Shown here piece by piece: positions 15,958 to 22,332 of a stretch of DNA of 22,332 bases (position 1 is its first letter; the number at the start of each line of letters is the position of its first letter). The notes under the pieces are model-generated. The model was given only the letters and a program-made list of their open reading frames with translations. It ran no database searches and had not been told where the DNA came from. A program made the translations under genes and the position numbers. This stretch comes from Candidatus Pelagibacterales bacterium. GTDB taxonomy: Bacteria > Pseudomonadota > Alphaproteobacteria > TMED109. Location: NCBI GenBank assembly GCA_002720535.1, contig PBIU01000009.1, positions 136,434 to 158,765 of the forward strand. The letters run 5' to 3'.

Positions 15958-16959
15958 CTAATTGGAACCAAATGGTTCTGATGAAATCCAATCTATTGTT
16001 TCTTTTAATATTGTACTAAAATTTCTAATTTTTATACCTAAACTATCACGACGAGAAAAATCAAACCCAGTAGGAGCTATAGCATCTCCTTTAATCGGTT
16101 TTGGAATTTTCATTTGCGGTATTAATCTTTTGCACTCAGCATATATATCTTGCCAATGAATACTTTTATAAACACCATAATATCTTCCACTACAATTTCG
16201 ATTTTCATATACAGTCAAAAACATATTAGCTAAATCTCTTACATGTATCATTGAAGCGGAATCATTTGGAGTTTCACTATGACGAGGATATCCTCCATCT
16301 ATTGCTTGTTTCAACCAGGCGAAAGGGTTATGATTCAAATGCTCAGGTAAAACTGCATCACCGTATATACCTGTAGGCAATATAATAGATAATCTAATTT
16401 TATTTTCTGTACAAAATTTAATAGCAGCTTTTTCCATAACAGTCTTCGTCGCGGAGGTATATTTCTTTTCTCTACATTGAATTTCTTCATCTGACCAATG
16501 ATCAACTTCATTTTTAAATTTTACAGGTTGCAGTGGATTAGTGCTAGAAGTAGAGGAACATATTACAATATTTTTTATTCCTTTATTCTTAGCTACTTTA
16601 AGAATATTTAAACACCCTTCAACAGTTGGCATTATAATTTCTTTATAACCTCTATCATATGACAGTTCTTTTGCTAAGGTGCCATCTTGCCCTTTGTAAA
16701 CAGGAATAAGGCAAGCTATAAAAACCGCATCCACTCCCTCGAAAGGGTCTAAAAAATCTAATTCATTTTCCATATGGGCCGAGTAAAGTTTTAGTTTATT
16801 TCCATTAACCAAATTATATAAATATTTAGTTTTGTCGGCAATATTTACATCTCTTAAAGTTCCATTTACATTATACCCTTTCTCTAGAGCGCAACGAACT
16901 ATACTCGAACCTACTAAGCCACTTGCACCTACAACACAAATTTTTTTTAAATGATCCAT
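15958..16959 (-). CDS. Extended SDR-family NAD(P)-dependent reductase/epimerase
   Basis: This 333-residue protein has the Rossmann motif GASGLVG (11-17) and the layout of the extended short-chain dehydrogenase family, closest in feel to dihydroflavonol-reductase-like proteins (a long PTVEGCLNILKVA helix, CSSTSS after strand 5, MIHVRDLANMFL). The expected YxxxK catalytic pair is unusual: the sequence is YTSATK (Tyr167-Lys172), one residue too long, while the following TVMEKAA aligns with the family helix. Either the active-site geometry differs or the protein is not a standard oxidoreductase. A GGGTGA element lies just upstream of the ATG. It may head an operon with the cupin and SMP-30 genes. 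Substrate unknown. Confidence 0.85.
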   Translation of the reverse strand: MDHLKKICVVGASGLVGSSIVRCALEKGYNVNGTLRDVNIADKTKYLYNLVNGNKLKLYSAHMENELDFLDPFEGVDAVFIACLIPVYKGQDGTLAKELSYDRGYKEIIMPTVEGCLNILKVAKNKGIKNIVICSSTSSTNPLQPVKFKNEVDHWSDEEIQCREKKYTSATKTVMEKAAIKFCTENKIRLSIILPTGIYGDAVLPEHLNHNPFAWLKQAIDGGYPRHSETPNDSASMIHVRDLANMFLTVYENRNCSGRYYGVYKSIHWQDIYAECKRLIPQMKIPKPIKGDAIAPTGFDFSRRDSLGIKIRNFSTILKETIDWISSEPFGSN

Positions 16960-17017
16960 TTATTCACCCAACCTATATAATAATGTGTATAGGCATTATA
17001 TTATAGATTAATTTGAA

Positions 17018-17343
17018 ATGTTAAAATATTTAGTAATTTTTTAATTTCATTTGAATTAAAAGCTTACGATGAAATTGATTTAGCAAAATTAAATGATACT
17101 AAAATTTGCATAAACTGTGATTTGTCTAATGCAGACCTTGGAGGCATGAATTTGAAAGGTGCAAATTTACAAGGTTCATCTCTTAAAGGATCAATACTAA
17201 TTGGAACTGATTTATCTTATTCTAACTTAGAAGGTGCAAACTTAAGCAGCGCTTTTATAAGATCTACAAATTTTTGCAACTCTATAATGCCTGATGGAAA
17301 AAAAAGTATAGAAGGATGTTCCAATATGGAAATACTAAAATAA
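17018..17343 (+). CDS. Secreted pentapeptide-repeat protein, frameshifted in its signal peptide
   Basis: The main frame (about 17047-17343) encodes an N-terminal LKAYDEIDLAKLNDTKICIN segment, then CDLSNADLGG and about eight tandem A(D/N)LxX-type pentapeptide repeats that should form a right-handed beta-helix, ending at TAA 17341. This frame has no ATG; its first usable start is TTG at 17122, inside the repeats. An ATG at 17018 opens the codons MLKYLVIF and then hits TAA at 17042 after a run of six T (17037-17042). One extra T would join it to ISFELKAYDE and give a perfect signal peptide. So as written the gene is broken by one base, either a real mutation, a homopolymer read error, or a slippage site. 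Function unknown. Confidence 0.7.
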
Positions 17344-17347
17344 TTAA

Positions 17348-17545
17348 CTAGATTTTATTATAATTTTTATGTTTACTTTTTCTTCCGTATACTCTTTTTC
17401 GCCACATTTTAAAGCTTGATGGTTTTAAATTTTTTCTCATAACTTTTATAACTTCACTCTCATTTAAATTATAAAAAGAACTAATGTCATTAAAGCTAGT
17501 TTTATCACACCAAGCCATTTCAATAATTTCATCTTTATACTTCAT
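17348..17545 (-). CDS. TIGR03643/DUF2805 family protein
   Basis: The 65-residue product matches the conserved core of TIGR03643 (DUF2805): DEIIEMAWCDKTSFNDIS, then NESEVIKVMRKNLKPSSF and MWRKRVYGRKSKH. The first part looks like a helix-turn-helix-sized helical unit and the tail is strongly basic, so nucleic-acid binding is conceivable but unproven. The length is close to the family norm. AAGGA lies about 8 nt before the ATG. Family members are often seen near DUF2256 and cryptochrome/photolyase genes; here the DUF2256 gene is 17 kb away at the left edge. It converges with the pentapeptide gene across 4 bp. Confidence 0.88.
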   Translation of the reverse strand: MKYKDEIIEMAWCDKTSFNDISSFYNLNESEVIKVMRKNLKPSSFKMWRKRVYGRKSKHKNYNKI

Positions 17546-17649
17546 AAAAAAATATCCTTAAAAAATAATAATTTAAATACGTTGAAAAAAATTTAAATAG
17601 ATCATTATTTTTTATTAGTTTAAAATACTTTAAAATTATAGGGTTTATT

Positions 17650-18045
17650 TTGATAGAAGTAGTGGCAGCAATAATTATCTTTGAAAACAAAATACTATGT
17701 CTAAAAAGAGGATATAGTAAATACAACTATATTTCTTTTAAATATGAATTTCCTGGTGGAAAAATTAAAAATAATGAGTCTAATGTCAGTGCTTTAAAAA
17801 GAGAAATTAAAGAAGAACTAAATATAGATATAATAATTAAAAATAAGTTTAAGACAATAATTCATGATTACCCGGATTTTAGTATTAAACTACATAGCTA
17901 TATCTGTTCAACTGACAATTTTCATGGGAAATTATACGAACATTCTGAATATAAACTTTTAAAAATAGATGAACTAAAATCTGTAAATTGGCTTGAAGCA
18001 GATATTCCCTTAATTGATGATTTGATATTAGAATTCAATGATTAA
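17650..18045 (+). CDS. Nudix hydrolase, MutT-like
   Basis: The 131-residue protein carries the Nudix box: GGKIKNNESNVSALKREIKE and then EL (residues 36-57), with the REIKEE core that binds metal and diphosphate. The final Gly of the consensus is Asn here (ELNI), a tolerated change. The N-terminal VAAIIIFENKILCLKRG and the length suit MutT-type 8-oxo-dGTP diphosphatases, which clean oxidised nucleotides from the pool, but other nucleoside diphosphate substrates are possible. The start is TTG at 17650, with GGG (17641-17643) 6 nt upstream; no in-frame ATG is available. It precedes acnB but has a separate promoter between. Confidence 0.88.
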   Translation: MIEVVAAIIIFENKILCLKRGYSKYNYISFKYEFPGGKIKNNESNVSALKREIKEELNIDIIIKNKFKTIIHDYPDFSIKLHSYICSTDNFHGKLYEHSEYKLLKIDELKSVNWLEADIPLIDDLILEFND

Positions 18046-18123
18046 TTATAAAGATAACTATGATTTATTTTTTTTAAATTGTTTTTAATATATTCTAAAT
18101 ATGTTAGTAGCACCTGCTTTACC

Positions 18124-18194
18124 TTGACTTAAATTGTAATAAATATATAAAGAAGTTAATACTATTTTCGCTAAAATTTGCATATTTTATAGGA
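18124..18194 (+). promoter_or_regulatory. Sigma70-type promoter and Shine-Dalgarno of acnB
   Basis: TTGACT (18124-18129) and TATAAA (18146-18151) are separated by 16 bp, the best promoter match in the window. Transcription would start near 18158, giving a leader of about 44 nt. AGGA (18191-18194) lies 7 nt before the acnB ATG. Confidence 0.55.
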
Positions 18195-18201
18195 TACAAA
18201 C

Positions 18202-20994
18202 ATGAATTTGTATAATGATTATTTAAATGAAATCAATGAGAGAAAAAAACAAGATTTGCAGCCTAAACCTATTGATGATGGCGAACTTATTAAAGAGATT
18301 ATATTAAATATTGAAGATGAAAAAAATATTTATCGAAAAGACTCTCTCAATTTTTTCATTTATAATACTTTACCAGGAACAACAAGCGCTGCTCGTGAAA
18401 AGTCAAAGTTTTTAAAAAAAATAATTTTAGGTAAGATAACAATCAATGAAATATCAAAGTCATTTGCCTTAGAACTTTTATCTCATATGAAAGGAGGTCC
18501 ATCCGTAGAGGTCCTTCTCGATTTAGCATTAAGTGATGATCAAAGTATTGCAAAAGATGCTGCAGAAATTCTTAAAACACAAGTATTTTTATATGAAGCT
18601 GACACTAACCGTCTTAAAAAAGCTTATCAGGACGGCAACTTAATAGCTCTAGAAATTCTTAAAAGCTATTCAAAAGCAGAATTTTATACAAATTTACCTG
18701 ATATAAATGAAGAAATAAAAGTAGTCACTTATGTGGCAGGAGAAGGTGATATTTCAACAGACCTATTATCTCCTGGAAATCAGGCACATTCTCGATCGGA
18801 TAGAGAACTTCATGGTAAATGTATGATTTCAGAAAAAGCTCAAGCTGAAATTAAAAAATTACAAAAAGAAAACCCAGACAAAAGTGTTATGCTTATTGCG
18901 GAGAAAGGAACTATGGGTGTAGGCTCATCGCGAATGTCAGGTGTAAATAATGTAGCTCTTCTTACTGGAAAGAAAACGAGTCCCTATGTACCTTTTGTCA
19001 ATAATGCACCAATCGTTGCAGGAACTAATGGTATTTCTCCTATATTTTTAACCACTGTCGGCGTAACTGGCGGAATAGGAATTGACTTAAAGAATTGGGT
19101 AAAAAAATTAGATCCAGATGGAAACCCTATTATAAATAATGATGGAAATCCGGTTCTTGAGCAAAAATATTCTGTAGAGACAGGAACTGTTCTTAATATT
19201 AATACCAAAAATAAAAAACTATATGATGAAAACGGTAAAGAAGAACTTGTTGATGTCTCATCATCTTTTAATCCACAAAAACAAGAATTTATGAAAGCAG
19301 GTGGGTCATATGCAATCGTATTCGGAAAAAAATTACAAAGTTTTGCATGTGAAACACTAGATATAAATTTACAATCAGCTTATGCGCCATCAAAAGAAGT
19401 ATCTCATAAGAACCAAGGTCTTACTGCCGTTGAAAAAATATTTAATGCTAATGCTGTAGGAGTTGCACCAAATTCTATTCTTCATGCAGGTTCAGATGTT
19501 AGAGCAAAAGTAAATATAGTTGGATCTCAAGATACTACTGGATTGATGACTGCACAAGAACTTGAGTCTATGGCAGCAACAACTATATCTCCAACTGTTG
19601 ATGGAGCATATCAATCTGGATGTCATACAGCTTCAGTTTGGGATTCAAAAGCTCAAACAAATACTCCAAAATTAATGAAATTTATGCATGATTTTGGTTT
19701 AATCACTGGAAGAGACCCAAAAGGTGTTTATCATGCAATGACAGATGTAATTCATAAAGTATTAAATGATATTACAGTAGATGATTGGGCCATAATAATT
19801 GGAGGAGACTCACATACACGTATGTCTAAAGGTGTAGCTTTCGGAGCTGATTCCGGAACCGTTGCATTAGCTCTTGCAACAGGTGAGGTTACTATGCCGA
19901 TACCTGAATCCGTTAAAGTTACCTTTAAAGGTAAAATGTCAGAACATCTTGATTTCCGTGATGTAGTTCATGCCACACAATCACAGATGTTAAAGCAATT
20001 TGGTGATAATGTTTTTCAAGGCAGAGTGATAGAAGTTCATACTGGTACTCTTTTAGCAGACCAGGCTTTTACATTTACCGATTGGACTGCTGAAATGAAA
20101 GCAAAAGCTTCAATATGTATTTCAAATGATAGTACTTTAATTGAGTCACTCAATATAGCAAGAGATCGCATACAGATAATGATAGATAATGGCATGGAAA
20201 ACGATGCAGCTATGTTACAGAGATTAGTAGAGATTGCAAATAAACGTATTTCTGAAATTAAATCTGGGACTAAACCTGCACTAAAGCCAGATGAAAATGC
20301 AAAATATTACGCTGAAGTATTAGTTGAATTAGATCAAATTGATGAACCTATGATTGCTGACCCTGATGTAAATAATATAGACGTATCCAAACGTTATACT
20401 CACGATACAATCAGACCTATATCCTATTATAGTGCAGAAAAAACTGTAGACCTTGGCTTTGTAGGTTCCTGTATGGTTCATAAAGGCGATGTAAAAATTG
20501 TTGCGCAAATGCTAAAGAATTTGGAAGAACAATCAGGTAGTGTTAAGTTTAATGCTCCTTTAGTGGTTGCTGCTCCCACATATAATATAATAAATGAACT
20601 TAAATCAGAAGGTGATTGGAGTATTTTACAAAAATATTCAGGTTTTGAATTCGACGACGTTAATCCTAAAAAATCTGCAAGGACAGAATATGAAAATATA
20701 TTATATTTAGAGAGACCTGGCTGTAATCTTTGTATGGGAAACCAAGAAAAAGCATCTAAAGGGGATACAGTAATGGCTACCTCAACAAGACTCTTCAAAG
20801 GAAGAGTTGTGGAAGATTCTGAAGAAAAAAAAGGAGAATCTCTTTTAGCTTCAACTCCCGTTGTGGTTCTATCAGCAATTTTAGGAAGAACTCCTACTAT
20901 CGAAGAATATAAAAATGCAGTTAAAGGAATTGATTTAACTAAATTTGCTCCGCCAAAAGAAAAATCAATCGACTCTTCTTTGATGAGCTTTTAA
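18202..20994 (+). CDS. acnB: Aconitate hydratase B (bifunctional with 2-methylisocitrate dehydratase)
   Basis: AcnB interconverts citrate and isocitrate in the TCA cycle and can also dehydrate 2-methylisocitrate. The domain order is an N-terminal HEAT-like helical domain (about 1-160), a swivel domain (about 170-400, including GEGDISTDLLSPGNQAHSRS), then the iron-sulfur catalytic core. The 4Fe-4S cluster cysteines are Cys757 in GSCMVHKG and Cys841/Cys844 in RPGCNLCMG. DTTGLMTAQELESMAA and IIGGDSHTRMSKG are standard active-site blocks. At 930 residues it is longer than E. coli AcnB (865), with extra sequence around 290-350 (KLDPDGNPIINNDGNP) and between the first and second cluster cysteines. 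That longer form I associate with Bacteroidetes. Its own promoter lies upstream. Confidence 0.96.
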   Translation: MNLYNDYLNEINERKKQDLQPKPIDDGELIKEIILNIEDEKNIYRKDSLNFFIYNTLPGTTSAAREKSKFLKKIILGKITINEISKSFALELLSHMKGGPSVEVLLDLALSDDQSIAKDAAEILKTQVFLYEADTNRLKKAYQDGNLIALEILKSYSKAEFYTNLPDINEEIKVVTYVAGEGDISTDLLSPGNQAHSRSDRELHGKCMISEKAQAEIKKLQKENPDKSVMLIAEKGTMGVGSSRMSGVNNVALLTGKKTSPYVPFVNNAPIVAGTNGISPIFLTTVGVTGGIGIDLKNWVKKLDPDGNPIINNDGNPVLEQKYSVETGTVLNINTKNKKLYDENGKEELVDVSSSFNPQKQEFMKAGGSYAIVFGKKLQSFACETLDINLQSAYAPSKEVSHKNQGLTAVEKIFNANAVGVAPNSILHAGSDVRAKVNIVGSQDTTGLMTAQELESMAATTISPTVDGAYQSGCHTASVWDSKAQTNTPKLMKFMHDFGLITGRDPKGVYHAMTDVIHKVLNDITVDDWAIIIGGDSHTRMSKGVAFGADSGTVALALATGEVTMPIPESVKVTFKGKMSEHLDFRDVVHATQSQMLKQFGDNVFQGRVIEVHTGTLLADQAFTFTDWTAEMKAKASICISNDSTLIESLNIARDRIQIMIDNGMENDAAMLQRLVEIANKRISEIKSGTKPALKPDENAKYYAEVLVELDQIDEPMIADPDVNNIDVSKRYTHDTIRPISYYSAEKTVDLGFVGSCMVHKGDVKIVAQMLKNLEEQSGSVKFNAPLVVAAPTYNIINELKSEGDWSILQKYSGFEFDDVNPKKSARTEYENILYLERPGCNLCMGNQEKASKGDTVMATSTRLFKGRVVEDSEEKKGESLLASTPVVVLSAILGRTPTIEEYKNAVKGIDLTKFAPPKEKSIDSSLMSF

Positions 20995-21108
20995 ATTTCA
21001 TCTCTAAATAGTAAAAATATTCCATATAATTTATTCTATAAGATCTCTTTTTATGTAATATATTTATAAATTATAATTATTTTTTATTACCTATAATTAG
21101 AGGCTCAA

Positions 21109-21540
21109 GTGAATATAACTATTAAAATATTTCTTACTTGAATATTTATTTTATTCTCATTTGAATCTCATGCTAACCGTTACTGGGTGGCCAAAGATAA
21201 CGGTAATACCCATTACTGGGATGATAGAGCAAACTGGTCAGATAGGTCTGGGGGTAAAGGTGGCAAAACTATTCCCAATAATAAAACTAAAGTTTATTTT
21301 GATAATAAAGGAAAAGGTGATGTAACCTTTCGCTCAAAAGGACAATCAAGAAGAGTAACTATTAGTGGCAACTATAATGGTACTATTAATTTAAATGGAA
21401 AAGATTTATCTAGTATTAAACTTAATTTTTCATATAAAATTACAAATAACTGGAATTTAAATATAGATAACACTGTAATGAAAAATGATAACAAATATTT
21501 GAATAATAGTATAAATTTTAACACTAAAATAAATTTATAG
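21109..21540 (+). CDS. Small secreted beta-rich protein, signal peptide interrupted by TGA
   Basis: A GTG at 21109, with AGAGG (21099-21103) 5 nt upstream, starts MNITIKIFLT, then hits TGA at 21139-21141. The same frame continues with IFILFSFESHANRYWVAKDN. If the TGA were TGG, the product would have a textbook signal peptide cleaved near SHA|N. The mature part (about 120 residues) is Asn/Gly/Lys-rich. It carries a YWV...NWS...SGGKGG...P...VYFD pattern, which resembles a motif repeated in large surface beta-helix proteins; here there is one copy only. As written, translation could restart only at GTG 21187 without export. The nonsense codon may be a real lesion or a sequence error. Function unknown. 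Confidence 0.6.
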
Positions 21541-21560
21541 AATTTAGCCAATTATAAAAT

Positions 21561-22037
21561 TTACTTTATAATAATAACTCCTTGCATACCCATTTCACTG
21601 TGCTTTAATCCATTTTTCATATCTTCAACCCTACAGTATAAGTCCTCAAACCTTCCTGTTTTAATCGGAACAAACCACCATTCAATTTCATGATTTGGCC
21701 AAACTTCAACCTCATTAATAATGCCTTTAACCTCAGCTAATTTTTTACTCTTGAAATTTACTTGTATTTTCCTGGTAAAAATAGATTTAGAAAAAGAACT
21801 TGATGAAAAATAATGTTTAGAGTCACTATTATTTATTAATTTAAGTTTATATAATTTACCAACCTCAAAAACTAATTCTCTGGGTTCATAATAATGGGAC
21901 TCACCAGATACACCTTTAAAATATAAAGTTTTTTCAATAGGGTCTTGTCTAGTTAAGTCTTGAGATACTGAAAAATTTATATAGATTAAAATTATTATAA
22001 AATAAGTAAAAATGGTCTTATAAAAATATACAAACAT
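21561..22037 (-). CDS. Secreted cupredoxin-like copper protein
   Basis: From the ATG at 22037 the protein is 158 residues: a signal peptide (VYFYKTIFTYFIIILIYINF, cleavage near VSQ), then a beta-barrel domain. Candidate type 1 copper ligands are the His in SDSKHYF and a C-terminal Cys-His-Met set in LYCRVEDMKNGLKHSEMGMQ. The long Cys-His spacing (10 residues between) is unlike plastocyanin (4). The WWFVPIKTG segment precedes the Cys, as in related cupredoxin-like proteins. The frame is open upstream to 22157, but that extension is low-complexity and enters the Fur-type palindrome, so the internal Met is preferred. It is expected to act in periplasmic electron transfer or copper/iron handling. 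The palindrome upstream suggests control by Fur. Confidence 0.75.
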   Translation of the reverse strand: MFVYFYKTIFTYFIIILIYINFSVSQDLTRQDPIEKTLYFKGVSGESHYYEPRELVFEVGKLYKLKLINNSDSKHYFSSSSFSKSIFTRKIQVNFKSKKLAEVKGIINEVEVWPNHEIEWWFVPIKTGRFEDLYCRVEDMKNGLKHSEMGMQGVIIIK

Positions 22038-22155
22038 AATTATTCTATAACAAAAATTTAAAATTATTGAAATATTAATTAAAAATATACTTTTATTACT
22101 ATTGCATAATATTAAGATATATCTTAATTTTACATATAAAAAATAAATGCTATAC

Positions 22156-22194
22156 ATTTATTAATGAGAATGATTATCATTCTCATTAATAAAT
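22156..22194. promoter_or_regulatory. 39-bp perfect palindrome with Fur-box core
   Basis: The arm ATTTATTAATGAGAATGAT (22156-22174) is followed by a single central T (22175) and by its exact reverse complement (22176-22194). The core AATGATTATCATT fits the classical Fur box built from GATAAT-type hexamers. It lies 118 bp upstream of the cupredoxin-like gene on one side and 47 bp upstream of the partial plus-strand gene on the other, so one site could control both. Confidence 0.8.
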
Positions 22195-22241
22195 CCTTGC
22201 ATTTAAAAATTAAATATAAGAGTAGTAAGTACGATTAAAAT

Positions 22242-22332
22242 ATGTCAATAAAGCCTTTCTTATCCAAAATTAAATCTGTCTATAAAAATCAGTCTGACTC
22301 TTTAATTAGAACTGTTATATATACAATTGGAC
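22242..22332 (+). CDS. Partial gene, possibly a DUF2061 membrane protein
   Basis: An ATG at 22242 opens a frame that runs off the window end after 30 codons. It starts MSIKPFLSKIKSVYKNQ and continues SDSLIRTVIYTIG. The SLIRTVIYTIG segment is similar in style to the start of DUF2061 small membrane proteins, but the fragment is too short to be sure. No strong Shine-Dalgarno is seen. It lies on the right side of the Fur-type palindrome and could be iron-regulated. Confidence 0.45.
   Translation, partial: MSIKPFLSKIKSVYKNQSDSLIRTVIYTIG

Noticed and set aside
15962..16159. Plus-strand 65-codon frame within the SDR gene
   Set aside because: It is antisense to the supported SDR C-terminus and has no independent evidence.
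17535..17726. Minus-strand 63-codon frame between TIGR03643 and Nudix genes
   Set aside because: It overlaps the well-supported Nudix N-terminus and the TIGR03643 start and consists of low-complexity AT-rich codons.
20478..20798. Minus-strand 106-codon frame inside acnB
   Set aside because: It is antisense to the conserved cluster-binding region of acnB and is a shadow of its codon pattern. The same applies to the minus-strand frame at 18984-19208.
21139..21141. Genome-wide reading of TGA as tryptophan
   Set aside because: The PhoX-like gene ends naturally at TGA with a normal C-terminus, the 48-residue ORF also ends in TGA, and Trp is encoded by TGG throughout. A local lesion or error is simpler.

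Overview
The window is very AT-rich, has short intergenic gaps and carries bacterial genes throughout. Several genes use TTG or GTG starts, some with a clear Shine-Dalgarno sequence, and one protein has a Tat leader. Gene content (SelO with a TFCGT C-terminus, EgtB/EgtD, a Baeyer-Villiger monooxygenase, PhoX, a PhoD-like phosphatase, CIA30, TIGR03643 and DUF2256 proteins) suggests a streamlined marine proteobacterium, probably alpha- or gammaproteobacterial. This placement is inferred from gene content and base composition; no rRNA or other phylogenetic marker is present.

Left part (1-2436, minus strand): SelO, an HpcH/HpaI-type aldolase and a 47-residue DUF2256 zinc-ribbon-like protein may form one operon. 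Divergent from it (2514-4729, plus) is a two-gene ergothioneine module, egtB and egtD, overlapping by one base. A minus-strand pair follows: a two-helix membrane protein and a small secreted cytochrome c. Then come a type I Baeyer-Villiger monooxygenase (plus), an RhlE-like DEAD-box RNA helicase (minus) and RecQ (plus).

Central part (10533-16959, minus strand): an apparent exported phosphorus-scavenging set runs PhoD-like phosphatase, Tat-exported PhoX-like phosphatase, CIA30 protein. Upstream of it lie an SMP-30/gluconolactonase-like protein, a cupin and an SDR-type reductase/epimerase, which look like a small-molecule catabolism group. A 48-residue single-helix membrane ORF sits between the two groups on the plus strand. 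A coding-like fragment with no good start lies between the SDR gene and the cupin gene.

Right part (17018-22332): a pentapeptide-repeat protein whose signal peptide is out of frame, a TIGR03643/DUF2805 protein, a Nudix hydrolase, a long aconitase B with a good sigma70-type promoter, a small secreted beta-rich protein with a TGA inside its signal peptide, a secreted cupredoxin-like protein, and the start of an unidentified gene. The last two diverge from a 39-bp perfect palindrome with a Fur-box core.

The window holds mostly recognisable families. The least ordinary points are the Fur-type palindrome next to a copper protein, two signal-peptide lesions within 4 kb, non-canonical key residues in RecQ and in the SDR protein, and an aconitase B of a form I associate with Bacteroidetes. 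I found no CRISPR array, insertion sequence, tRNA or rRNA.
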